The position numbers and the translations under genes are program-made. Shown here piece after piece: positions 34,105 to 44,300 of a stretch of DNA of 64,000 nt. The stretch's first letter is position 1, and each line of letters begins with the position of its first letter. This DNA is from JBOGNO01 sp050747245 (GTDB lineage: Bacteria; Acidobacteriota; Terriglobia; Acidiferrales; UBA7541). Under the pieces are notes generated by a model that ran no database searches, had not been told where the DNA came from, and was given only the letters and a program-made list of their open reading frames with translations. Location: NCBI GenBank assembly GCA_050747245.1, contig JBOGNO010000002.1, forward strand, positions 186,001-250,000, read 5' to 3'.

Positions 34105-36489
34105 CTACTTGTGCTTCATCACGTAAACGCCATCCCAATCTGCCGGCGGCTCTTCGGTGATGTACTCCTCGGCGCGCGCGTAAAAGACACGGGTGGGACC
34201 GTCCTTGGGCCAGCGGTCGAGCACTTTGGAGAGCACGCGAAGTGTTTCGCTCCAGTCGCGCCGCTTGTAAGCTTCATGGGCCTCAGTGAACATTTCCGCC
34301 AGTTCGAGGAGCTCCCCGGCCGATTCTTTCCTGCCCATAAGCTCATAAATGGTAACCGGCAGGAGCTTGCCCTTGACGCGGATGAGATCCAACTCGCGCA
34401 CGAGATAACTTGTGTCCGCCATTCCCACGTAAGTAGATTCGGAAAGTATGATGTGCGTGGTGTATTCCTTGTTAAGGCCCTCCAGCCGCGAAGCCAGATT
34501 CACCGAATCGCCCATTGCGGTATAGCCGTAGCGTAATGCCGAACCCATATTGCCAACCGAGGCGGTGCCCGTGTTGAGTCCAATGCCGATGTCTATCCTC
34601 GGCATTTTCTCCGCTTCCCATTTTTCGCGCATTTCACCGAGCCGCGCCATCATCTTGAGCGCGGCCTCGGCAGCGCGATCGGGATGTCCCGGCTCTTCGA
34701 AGGGAGCGCCCCAGATGGCCATCACCGCGTCGCCGATGTACTTGTCAAGCGTGCCGCGCGTATTGAAGACAATCCGGGTCATCTCCGTGAGATACGCATT
34801 CAGTAGTTGTGCCAACTCTTGAGCGTCTAGACCTTCCGAAATGGTCGTGAATCCGCGGATATCGGAAAACATGATAGTGATGGGAGTCTTGCGCGGCTCG
34901 ACCATTTTCGGATTGGTCAGCAGCCGGCGGATGACCTCGGGGCTGACGTATTGGCCGAATGCGCCGCGCACGCGCCGCTTCTCGCGTTCTTCCACGAGCA
35001 CGCGGTAAATGGAGACCGAGCTGACATTCGGCACGAGTGTGAAAAGTGACGGGACAATGAAATTCAGCCACCACCCGTGCAGAAACATCACATACACAAA
35101 TATCCCAAAGGGAATCAAGAGCAAAAACCCCGCAGACATCCAGCGTGGCTGCGTGAGCGCCAGCCAGATTCCCAACGGAATTCCAAACAACAAGATCATC
35201 AGGATGTCGGTCAACACCTGTTTTCCACCGCGCACCAAATAGTTTTGATTCAAGACGTTGTCAATCACATTGGCGTGGATTTCCACTCCCGGATAATCGA
35301 GTCCGCCGAAGGGAGTAGCGCGGAGGTCGCCAATGCCGGTGGCTGAAGCGCCGACAAGTACAAGCTTGTCTTTGAAGGTTCCTGGCTTGAAATTCTTGGT
35401 CACCACGTCGGCGATCGAAACATAGGGATATGTCCTCGCGCCGCCCTGATAATTAATCATCAGGCGGCCAACGGGATCGGGGCGCACGATGCGGTCGGGC
35501 CCGAATTCTATGCTCACGATTCCGGCGGGCCCGAAATTCAGAATCGTTTTTTCATTCGGAAGACTCAAGTAAAGCCGCAGCGCCTGCACGTCCACCGAAG
35601 CATAGATGTCCCAATTGGCGGTATCAGGATCGGTCCCGAAAGGAATGGCCATCAAGGCCTTGCGGATGACGCCGTCGGCGTCCGGCACGACGTTGAAAAA
35701 CCCGCACGCGGCCTTTTCCGAGGGCAGCGCAGCCGTGAGCGTTTCATTGTTAGCCTCGGCGCCGCGCGGCAACAGCCGGAGATCGGTGTAGTGCTGAATC
35801 ATTGTGACGTAATCAGCCGGACCAGTCTGAGGATTGATGGCGCGAACTTGCGGGAATGGATAAAACTGCAAGAGTTGCGCGTAGCGATCGAGTGATGCCT
35901 TTGCGACGCCCTGCAAATCCGACGCCGTGTAGAGAAAATAGTTTCCCAGAACTACTTTTCCGAACTTCCGAATGCTATCTGCAAGCTGGTCGTCATAATT
36001 GTATGAATGCTCATCATCCTTAATGAGCTTCAAAATGTCCGGATCGAGAGGTTTGCCGGCCTTCTTTAGAGCATCGAGCTGGGAAAGCAGCGTATCGAGC
36101 GGCTCAGCCATTTTGTCCGGCTTGCTGAACGTGATATCGAACGCGGCAACGCGAGCCCCATCTTCACGGAGATGATCAAGCATCTCCGCAAAATGCTTGC
36201 GGTCGAAGGGCCACTTGCCAAGCACTTCCTGCGAGCGCTGGTCGATATCCACGATAATAATGCGCGGGTCCGGTTTTGTGCGGCCGCGCAGCCGGAAGCG
36301 CGTATCGAGGGAATCCAACTCGTAGCGCGCGATAAAATCGAAGAGCGGCGTGGGCTGCTCGCCAATGAATGTGAAGCCGTAGATCGTCAGCGCCATCCCA
36401 GTAATGGCCAGGCTGAGCAGAAACGACGCGCGGTGCGCCCACCAGTTCTTGAAAACTCCAAAGGCTTTTTCGCGGAATCCGTCGCTCAT
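34105..36489 (-). CDS. CHASE2-domain class III adenylate/guanylate cyclase
   Basis: 794 residues. An N-terminal membrane helix (about 23-43) is followed by an extracytoplasmic CHASE2 domain (FDFIARYELDSLDTRFRLRG, IIIVDIDQRSQEVLG) to about residue 420. Then come three membrane helices (about 430-505) and a cytoplasmic cyclase domain. Metal Asp residues are in MFSDIRGFTT and YIGDAVMAIWG, the purine-contacting Lys in TLDKYIGD, and the transition-state Asn/Arg in NLASRLEG. With an intact K/D pair it should make cAMP. A short TPR-like C-terminal tail follows. Divergent from the HD-GYP gene. Confidence 0.93.
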   Translation of the reverse strand: MSDGFREKAFGVFKNWWAHRASFLLSLAITGMALTIYGFTFIGEQPTPLFDFIARYELDSLDTRFRLRGRTKPDPRIIIVDIDQRSQEVLGKWPFDRKHFAEMLDHLREDGARVAAFDITFSKPDKMAEPLDTLLSQLDALKKAGKPLDPDILKLIKDDEHSYNYDDQLADSIRKFGKVVLGNYFLYTASDLQGVAKASLDRYAQLLQFYPFPQVRAINPQTGPADYVTMIQHYTDLRLLPRGAEANNETLTAALPSEKAACGFFNVVPDADGVIRKALMAIPFGTDPDTANWDIYASVDVQALRLYLSLPNEKTILNFGPAGIVSIEFGPDRIVRPDPVGRLMINYQGGARTYPYVSIADVVTKNFKPGTFKDKLVLVGASATGIGDLRATPFGGLDYPGVEIHANVIDNVLNQNYLVRGGKQVLTDILMILLFGIPLGIWLALTQPRWMSAGFLLLIPFGIFVYVMFLHGWWLNFIVPSLFTLVPNVSSVSIYRVLVEEREKRRVRGAFGQYVSPEVIRRLLTNPKMVEPRKTPITIMFSDIRGFTTISEGLDAQELAQLLNAYLTEMTRIVFNTRGTLDKYIGDAVMAIWGAPFEEPGHPDRAAEAALKMMARLGEMREKWEAEKMPRIDIGIGLNTGTASVGNMGSALRYGYTAMGDSVNLASRLEGLNKEYTTHIILSESTYVGMADTSYLVRELDLIRVKGKLLPVTIYELMGRKESAGELLELAEMFTEAHEAYKRRDWSETLRVLSKVLDRWPKDGPTRVFYARAEEYITEEPPADWDGVYVMKHK

Positions 36490-36797
36490 GAGTGGCAGGC
36501 CTGAAAGAGAAAAACAGCGGCAGCGGAATTGTCAGGGATTCTCGGCACGCCTGCGTTAGGCTAACAAAGCCCCTGCTGCAATTCAAGGAGTCACGCGCCA
36601 CCGACGGGCTCAGTTTTTCGTGAGATTCATTTCGTAAGAAACTAACAGAATCTCTTTCAGGCGAGTTCGGACCAGATGGATTCTTGCTGTCATGGCACGC
36701 CTGAATCCCTTCGTGGCTTCATCGCCGTTTCTCTCGGTCTTCTGTTGTAAGCTCTCGGATTGGGCTATACTCAACTCTTCCAAGCCGGTGGCCCTAC
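36490..36797 (+). other. Divergent regulatory region between cyclase and HD-GYP genes
   Basis: 308 bases with no credible gene. A possible promoter for the plus-strand gene is TTGTAA (36745-36750) with TATACT (36766-36771), but the spacer is only 15. No operator palindrome was recognised. Confidence 0.35.
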
Positions 36798-38804
36798 ATG
36801 GAACCTGCAAAGCAAATCTGGTTTTACGAGGGCTCCCCCGTCGCAAAAATGGTCGCAATGCTCCGCGGCCGTTACAATTGTCACGCCATCCCCCGGCTGC
36901 GCGGCAAGACTCTCGGGAAGAAAAAGAGAACTCGTAATTCCGAATCGTCCCAAAACCTGCTTGCAAACGGTATCTCCGTGGTGTGGCTGGCGGATATCGC
37001 CCACGATGGAACAAATACACCGCCCGCCTTGTTGGCGAGCGAACAGCGCGTGCGCTGGATCGGCGTCGCAGAAAAAGCGCCTGCTCGGCGCGCCGCGCAA
37101 GGTGGCAACGGCGCGTTCCCTGTTTATGCTTGGCTGCCTCGCCACGCGCCGCGGCCTTTGGTCGAGCAAACCATCGCGGCTGCCTTTGAAAACATCGAGC
37201 TGGCTGCGCGCGAGCGCGAGCTTCGGGAAGAACTTCAACGCAGCGAATGGGACTTGGAGGAGCTTAACCGCATAGGCATTTCTCTCTCCGCTCAGCAGGA
37301 AATTTCTGGGCTTCTGTCTCTCATTCTCCAGAAGGCGCGCGACATCACCGGAGCGGATGCCGGCTCGCTCTATGTGATCGAGGAATCCGAGGAGGGCGTA
37401 AAAAAACTGCGTTTCAAACTCACGCAAAATGACAGCCGGCAGTTTCCGTTTTCGGAGTTTGTGCTTCCTGTGACGGAGACTTCGATGGCAGGCTACGTGG
37501 CGCTTCACGGAAAGGCGCTCAATCTGGCCGACGCTTACTCCATTCCGGAGGACCGACCCTATCAATTCAACGACAGCTATGATCGCGAAACGGGGTATCG
37601 CACGCGCTCGCTGCTCACGCTGCCAATGAAAAACGCTCGCGGAGAGGTTCTGGGCATCATCCAACTGATCAACTGCAAGCGCGATCCTACGGCCCGACTC
37701 AAAACGCACACGGACGTGGAACGCGAGGTGCGGTCTTTTCCCGAACGCGCCGAGCGGCTGGGCATGTCGCTCGCCTCGCAGGCCGCCATTGCATACGAGA
37801 ACAAAAAGCTCTATGACGATATCGAGAAGCTTTTCGAAGGTTTTGTGCGCGCTTCCGTGACGGCCATCGAACAGCGCGACCCCACCACGTCCGGACATTC
37901 CTTCCGCGTCGCGACGCTGACCACGGGACTCGCTGAAGCCGTGGACCGCGCCTCCGCCGGGCCCTATGCGCGAACGCACTTTTCGCCGCAGCAAATGAAG
38001 CAGATCCGCTATGCCGCCGTGCTACATGATTTCGGCAAGGTCGGCGTGCGCGAGGAAGTGTTGGTAAAGGCGAAAAAGCTCTACCCTCTCCAGCTGGAGC
38101 TGGTTCGCGAACGGTTTGAATATATCGGCAAGGAGCTCGAAGCGCGGACTGCCCGGCAAGAGCTTCATGAGCTGCTCGAGAATCCTCGCGAGGAAGCGCT
38201 AGAACGCATCCGTCGCTCTGACCAGGAACAGCGTAACTCGAGTCGCGACATCGATGAGCTCCTGCAATTCATACTGCAAGTGAACGAGCCGACGGTTCTA
38301 GAAGGCGGAAATTTTGAGCGCCTTCTCGATATGACGGAAAGAAAGTTTCCCGATGCTGGCGGCAATTTGCAGCCCTATCTCCAGCCGGATGAAGTCCGGC
38401 TGCTTTCCATTCGCAAGGGCAGCCTGGACGCCTCAGAGCGCAAGGAGATCGAATCGCACGTAGTCCATACTTTTAATTTCCTGATGCAAATTCCCTGGAC
38501 GAAGGACCTGAGGGAAATTCCCGATATCGCGCGGGCGCATCACGAAAAACTCGATGGCTCGGGATACCCGTACAAGCTGAGAGGAGATCAGATTCCTTTC
38601 CCTGCGAAAATGATGACGATTTGCGACATCTACGATGCGCTCACTGCCGCTGACCGCCCGTACAAAAAAGCTGTCCCGCTCGAGCAAGCCCTGGCCATAC
38701 TCAAGTCCGGCGTTGAGCATGATGAGCTTGACGCCGAGCTTTTTCGCATTTTCCTCGAAGCGAAGATATTCGAACGCACCAAGAAGCGATCGCAAGGCGC
38801 ATAA
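36798..38804 (+). CDS. GAF / HD-GYP cyclic di-GMP phosphodiesterase-like protein
   Basis: 668 residues. The N terminus (1-150) is an unassigned region that may be a degenerate receiver. A GAF domain spans about 165-335 (ISGLLSLILQKARDITGADAG, LLTLPMKNARGEVLGIIQLIN). The HD-GYP part has GHSFRVATLTTGLA, the metal HD in AVLHDFGKVGV and the family hallmark HHEKLDGSGYP with DIYDALTAADRPYK. It should hydrolyse cyclic di-GMP. About 100 residues are inserted between the HD motif and the GYP part (roughly residues 430-560), including a Glu/Arg-rich helical stretch not found in standard HD-GYP domains. Confidence 0.92.
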   Translation: MEPAKQIWFYEGSPVAKMVAMLRGRYNCHAIPRLRGKTLGKKKRTRNSESSQNLLANGISVVWLADIAHDGTNTPPALLASEQRVRWIGVAEKAPARRAAQGGNGAFPVYAWLPRHAPRPLVEQTIAAAFENIELAARERELREELQRSEWDLEELNRIGISLSAQQEISGLLSLILQKARDITGADAGSLYVIEESEEGVKKLRFKLTQNDSRQFPFSEFVLPVTETSMAGYVALHGKALNLADAYSIPEDRPYQFNDSYDRETGYRTRSLLTLPMKNARGEVLGIIQLINCKRDPTARLKTHTDVEREVRSFPERAERLGMSLASQAAIAYENKKLYDDIEKLFEGFVRASVTAIEQRDPTTSGHSFRVATLTTGLAEAVDRASAGPYARTHFSPQQMKQIRYAAVLHDFGKVGVREEVLVKAKKLYPLQLELVRERFEYIGKELEARTARQELHELLENPREEALERIRRSDQEQRNSSRDIDELLQFILQVNEPTVLEGGNFERLLDMTERKFPDAGGNLQPYLQPDEVRLLSIRKGSLDASERKEIESHVVHTFNFLMQIPWTKDLREIPDIARAHHEKLDGSGYPYKLRGDQIPFPAKMMTICDIYDALTAADRPYKKAVPLEQALAILKSGVEHDELDAELFRIFLEAKIFERTKKRSQGA

Positions 38805-38926
38805 CCCCGCGGTGACGGGCCGCGTCCCTGGTGCGTTGAATTGGCCAATTCGATTCGCCAATCCTAAGTTCGGACATCACCCAAGGGATTAGCGCGAGCA
38901 GCAGCGCACAGGTTAGAATCGCGCCT

Positions 38927-40072
38927 GTGAATTTGCGGTTCGCCAGCGCGATCCTTTTTCTGATTGTCTCTGCATCTGCTTTGGCCGCACCACAGGAGAC
39001 GCGCAAGCCCGCTGCCACGATTGTCCTTCCTGCGCGTGCAGTTGCGGGGCAGCCCGTGACTCTCGCGGTACTCTCTCCGGACGGTGAGCTCTTGCCGGGC
39101 ACCGCTATCGCAATTGAAATTATATCTTCCGCGCGCACCAGTGGGGAACTGACGGACATCACCCGCCAGCGCAAGGTTACCGATCGCTCCGGGAGAGTCA
39201 CCCTCACGCTTCCACCCGCAGATGGTGCATTGCTCGCCGAAATTCCCTGCGAGCCACAAACCGGCGCAAGCATTTCTTGTCAAAAGTTGGAATATGCTGC
39301 GGCGATCCTGCCGGCCATCGCGGAATCGAAGATGCTCATTGATCGCGTGCCGGAAATCATTTCACTTCATGACCGATTCGAAATCAATGGTGCAGGCTTT
39401 CGTGGCGAAGCCGAATATGACCGCGTTTCGCTCAATAACCGTCCGACGCTCGTTCTGGCTGCGTCCCCCGTATGTTTGGAAGTTGCCGCAGGGCCTGATA
39501 CGCCGCCGGGTTCGGCCACGGTCGCAATTTCGACCGGGGGTAGCGAAGCCACGGTCATGACCACGCTGGTTTCGATTGAGTTTGCTCTGACCGATGGGCC
39601 TCTACGCCCCAAGCAGAAAACGCGGCTCATCGTTCGTCTACGCGGCAATGACCGCCCGCAGAGTCTCGAAGTGGTCAATCAGTCCCCGGAGATTCTGCGT
39701 TTCCGTCACGGCGATACACAGTTTGTTGCTACCTCGGGCGGCGTGGATAATTCCGCAGAGATTGAAGTTCGCGCGATCGCCGCGGGCGATTTTTCTGTCA
39801 GCGCGCGGCTCTCACCGCTCAAAGCGCCGTCCCCCGGAATTCAATCCGCCGTAGAATTTCTTCGCGCCGCGGCGACGCAGGCCTCGCCCCCCAGCGCGCA
39901 AAAAATCGCCGCGCTTATCGAGCGTTTGAATCCGCCCAAATCAGATGCCCGTGGCGTGCTGAAATCGCTGCGCCATTGGCAGATTTCACGCGTGAGCCAG
40001 CCTCGCGCTGTGGAAGATCATTTGCAAATTTTGCTCGACGCAGCCCGAGCCGCGCTTTCTGGCGCGTCCTGA
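38927..40072 (+). CDS. Secreted hypothetical protein with Ig/IPT-like repeats
   Basis: 381 residues from a GTG. Signal peptide MNLRFASAILFLIVSASALA (read with formyl-Met). The mature protein has two beta-sandwich-like sections. The first resembles an invasin/bacterial Ig domain (PVTLAVLSPDGELLPGTAI, VTDRSGRVTLTLPP). The second is an IPT/TIG-like segment (PEIISLHDRFEINGAGF, ISTGGSEATVMTT). A C-terminal helical tail (about 310-380) follows. No catalytic motif. Probably surface or periplasmic; function unknown. The start is not supported by a clear ribosome binding site. Confidence 0.7.
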   Translation: MNLRFASAILFLIVSASALAAPQETRKPAATIVLPARAVAGQPVTLAVLSPDGELLPGTAIAIEIISSARTSGELTDITRQRKVTDRSGRVTLTLPPADGALLAEIPCEPQTGASISCQKLEYAAAILPAIAESKMLIDRVPEIISLHDRFEINGAGFRGEAEYDRVSLNNRPTLVLAASPVCLEVAAGPDTPPGSATVAISTGGSEATVMTTLVSIEFALTDGPLRPKQKTRLIVRLRGNDRPQSLEVVNQSPEILRFRHGDTQFVATSGGVDNSAEIEVRAIAAGDFSVSARLSPLKAPSPGIQSAVEFLRAAATQASPPSAQKIAALIERLNPPKSDARGVLKSLRHWQISRVSQPRAVEDHLQILLDAARAALSGAS

Positions 40073-40097
40073 TCACCTGCTACACTGTCGTGGAACA

Positions 40098-41195
40098 TTA
40101 CTTTTGGCGTGGAACTTCCAATAGCGGAGGCGCCGGGTCGCCTTCTTGCAGCGCGCCCTGGGCCATCTGTTCGAGCGAGCCGCGTGCTCTCTCGAGTTTG
40201 CGGTCCGCCTCTTCGTAACTCAGCTGCGCGTGACGCAGGTGCGTTCCCAGTTTTTCGTACACTTCCGCGAATAAATCGAATTGTTTCTCAAGCCCGGAAA
40301 GCTCCGCGTGCAAGCGCCGCGCATTCTCTTCGATTTTCATTCCGCGCAGGCCCATGGCGATAACGGAAAGATATGCATAGCAGGTGTTCGGTGAGACTGG
40401 CAGGACGCGCTTCATGCGGCAATATTCGTCGAGGCGGCCATATCGGGAATCCTCGGTCATCAGCAGCTCGTAATAGACGCCTTCCGATGGCACGAACATC
40501 AGCGCGACGTCGAGCGTGTGCTCATCGGGAAGGATATATTTCTCCGCGATGGAATCCGCGTGACGCCGCACGGCCTGTGCGAATTCCTTTCTCGAATCCT
40601 CTCCCGTTTCGAGCATCCGGCGGTAGGATTCGAGCGGAAATTTGGAATCCACCGGAAGCAATCGTTCGCCGCTGCGCACCACAGCATCCACGATGCTGCC
40701 GTTAGAAAAGCGGTATTGCATCTCGTACGCGCCCTGCGGCAGAGCGTCCGCCAAGAGCACGTCCAGCGCAATTTCGCCCAGCGCCCCGCGCGTCTTGGCG
40801 CCGCCCAGGACGTTTTGCAGCGTCTGCGCCGCCTCCGCAAAATATTTGCCCGATTGCTGCACCTCGCCGATCTGCTGCGCCAGCCTGGTCATCACTTCCT
40901 GCGAGCTTTTCAGCTCTCTTGAAACGATTTCCTGCGTCTTCGAAACCAGTAGCCCCGAATCCGCCAGCCCCGTTCGCAGTGCCGTATTGACCTGCCCCAG
41001 TTGTGACGTCACTGCCTGATTGATCTGTCCGACTTGCTGTGTGAATGCTTGTGCTTGTGCCTGTAGCAGGGCTTGCATTTCACTTCGCAGCGTTCCGAAA
41101 TCCTGCTCCGATGGTCCTCGCCGGCGCAGCAGCAGGATCACGATGATTGCGGCCATCAGAAACAGAAATAGATATGTGAGCAAAATGCCATTCAT
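40098..41195 (-). CDS. rmuC: DNA recombination protein RmuC homologue
   Basis: 365 residues. An N-terminal membrane anchor (LLTYLFLFLMAAIIVILLL) is followed by a long Gln-rich coiled coil to about residue 120. The RmuC nuclease-like core has GGAKTRGALGEIALDVLL, LLPVDSKFPLESYRR and ALMFVPSEGVYYELL. RmuC limits inversions at short inverted repeats in E. coli, and the fold belongs to the PD-(D/E)XK nuclease group. It is shorter than the E. coli protein in both the coiled coil and the C terminus. Monocistronic by position. Confidence 0.92.
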   Translation of the reverse strand: MNGILLTYLFLFLMAAIIVILLLRRRGPSEQDFGTLRSEMQALLQAQAQAFTQQVGQINQAVTSQLGQVNTALRTGLADSGLLVSKTQEIVSRELKSSQEVMTRLAQQIGEVQQSGKYFAEAAQTLQNVLGGAKTRGALGEIALDVLLADALPQGAYEMQYRFSNGSIVDAVVRSGERLLPVDSKFPLESYRRMLETGEDSRKEFAQAVRRHADSIAEKYILPDEHTLDVALMFVPSEGVYYELLMTEDSRYGRLDEYCRMKRVLPVSPNTCYAYLSVIAMGLRGMKIEENARRLHAELSGLEKQFDLFAEVYEKLGTHLRHAQLSYEEADRKLERARGSLEQMAQGALQEGDPAPPLLEVPRQK

Positions 41196-41338
41196 CTGTG
41201 GAGGTTCCTTGCGCTCGCCCTTCGACTCAAATTCACTCTAACGCGAACCGGCAGGAGAAAGAAGAAGTTTCCGCTGAACATAAAAAGGCCCCCCCGTCAG
41301 CAATGGGAGGGCCTCCGAATGACAAACGCAATCAATCG

Positions 41339-44300
41339 CTAGAAATTCACTTTGAGCCCAAACTGGAATTGCCTCATTCCCAGGTCCGCTGTCGGCTGGC
41401 CGGCATTGCACGCACCAGATCCAGTCGGGTCGCAGAGTGGGCTCACATCCGCGGCATTGAACCGGTTGAGCAGGTTGAACGCGTCGGCGATGACTTCCAG
41501 GCTGAACCGTTCCGTGATTGGCACTCGCCGCGAAATCCGCATGTCCAGATCGAAAAATCCCGGCGAAGTGAATGCATTCCGGCCGAGATTGCCGGTACAG
41601 CCGAACGGCGGAGAAATCGGCGTCGTGACGCCGCCCACTGTTAGCGGAGGAATGATCGTGTCGCACTTCGTCGCCGGGAAAAACGCGACATTCTTGATGA
41701 ACGGAGACTGCACCGAGCCTGGTGTCCCGACGGGAACGACGGATGGCCGGTCGGTGTTGCTTTGGAAGTCCTGGTTCACGTCTGAACCGACCAGAATGTT
41801 AAATGGCCGCCCTGAGGAAAGTTCGAGAATCGGTGAAACGGTAAAGTTCGCCAGAAACTTATGCAAGAAACCCGAATCACTCTGTTTGTACGGGCTTTCG
41901 AAAACCGCACTCGTCACCCAGCGATTTCGCTGGTCGAACGTGGAGTTGGAGCGATCCCGCCCGGGAAACCGCGAATCCTGCGGCTCAAGCAGCGATTGCA
42001 GGTCGGTGGAATCGTCAATCGCGTGCGACCATGTCCAGTTGGAAAGAAACTCGATGTGCCGCGAGAAGCGCTTGGAGATTGTCAGCGTCAATGCATTGTA
42101 ATTCGAGCTGCCGGATGATTCCTGCGAATCTACGCTGGCGAATGGAATCGGCACTCCCGGCCCTGCGGGAATGCAGGAGCCCGGAGCGAAGCACGGGTGG
42201 AACGCACCGATCAATCCTTCGAGTTGTGCGAATCCAAACGACGGATTCGGACCCGACGGCCGGAAGAAATTGAACACCGGCGTCGTCGCCACAATCTGGC
42301 CATTGAGATTCGGTACCTGCGCAAGCAGAGACGGTGGGCAGCCGGCGAGCACCCCGATCACTCCTGGAACTAGGACGTTTACGCCGCACGTCGTCATATT
42401 CCCTGGTGTCGAAGTATTCCCCACGATTATTATGGAGGGCGAGATGATGGTCTGCCCTCCCGCAAGCGCGTTGCGGAAATTGAGCATGATCATCGTCGGA
42501 TCGGGCACGTTTGGATTGCGCGGCCGGTTCAGGTGCGTGCCTTTGGTCCAGTTGTACTCCACTCCGATCTTCCAGTCGCTTCCCAATTCGCGTTCTATTC
42601 CTAGGCCGGCCTGCTGCGCATAGGCATACACGAAATTTCGATTTACCGGAAACGTGAATGGGAGTAAGCCCAACGGAAACCCTGCGGTGAGAAAATTCTG
42701 ATTCGTGAGGAACGGGCTATTGAATGGATCGAATCGCTGCTGATTATTGTCAAACGTCACGCCCGGCAATCCGGTGGTATTTAGCACGCCTTGAAAAATG
42801 GAGGACGCGTTCAAAGCGGGAAGGCTTGTGGCGATGGATTGCCTGGATGGATTGCCGATCAATTCTTGCAGCTGCACGGAGCGGGCGCCATCGGCTGTGG
42901 TCGAATCGAATGCGACTGCCAGCAGCGGGTGATCGTAAAAAATTCCATAATTTCCGCGGATGACCGTCTTGCCGCTTCCCGTCGGATCCCACGCGAAGCC
43001 GAATCTTGGTGCAATGTTGTTCGGATCCACGGGAATTCCCTCGACCATTCCCAGGGCCTGTTCCGCGGCCTGATTGATTACCGTCGCGGGCTGAAACGTC
43101 GGCGTCCATTCGATGTCATAGCGCACGCCGTAATTCAGCGTCAGCCTCGAATTCAGTCGCCAGCTATCCTGCAAGAAGACTCCCAGCGTGGGATTGTTGA
43201 AAGGCGCGCTCGCCGCTCCCACTCCCTGAATAAAGTCGCCGGGAAAGCCGAGCCCATAGGCCTGGACAGGATTGAAAGGACCCGCTTGCGGTGGGAAGCC
43301 GAAGAGACTCCCCGGGAGTGCGCCAAAGTCGAACCGTCCGCCGAAGTCAAGTTCGAATACTTGCGGCTTGTTCGAGCGAATCTGGATGAGATTGAAATCT
43401 CCGCCGAATTTAATGGTGTGATGTCCTCGAACTACGGTTACGTTGTCGGTGAACTCGTCGCGCCGCTCAATGCGATCCACCGTAGAGAACGGCTCGCGCC
43501 CGAAGAAGGCAAAACCCGGAATGTTCACGGCCACAGCGCTTCCGCCCGGTAACTGGGAAAAGCCATAATGCAACCCTCGGCGAGCAAACTGGAACCGAGC
43601 CTCATTGAAGAGTGTGTCGGAAATTGTCGTATCGTGTTGCGCCACGATGGCCAAGTCGCGAAACTGGTTGAGTGATGTCCGCGAGCCGGCATTCTGCCCG
43701 AACGCCTGGTTCTGCGCCGTTACCTGCACGCCCGTCACCAGAGAAGGCGAAACGCTGCCGCGGACAAACGTGGTGTTGTGCGGATTCCACACGTGGTCAA
43801 GACGCATCGAATACTGGCTCGTGCCTTCTTTGATGGGGTAGTTGCCAATCAGGCTCGTCAGAGGAACAAATGAACCGGGCAGCGGAACGATGTTCGCCAA
43901 CCCGCAATTTCCTGGAATCCTCGGATCGCAATCGATTGGGAGAGGAAACGTCTTGGGCCCTCCGGGCGCATTACCAAACAACGCTGTCGCAGACGCCCCT
44001 CCCGTTACCAACGCGGCTTGGATGACCGGCTGGGCCGGCGCTGAGGCGCAATTGGCCCCATTGCCAGTCAGAAAACTTATGGTGGGGCCGTAGAAAGCGC
44101 CCTGTTGAGGTGTCATCAGCAGCGCTGGAAAGCCCGTACAAGGGATTGCAAAGGGCGCGAGACCAAAGTTCCCCGTCCCGATATCGTTGAATCCGGTTTC
44201 CTGCCGCCGCGTGAGTTCATAACTGAAAAAATAAAAAGTCTTGTCTTTTTGAATCGGGCCGCCAATTGTCGCTCCCGCCTCGACGCGGGTGAAAGCCTGT

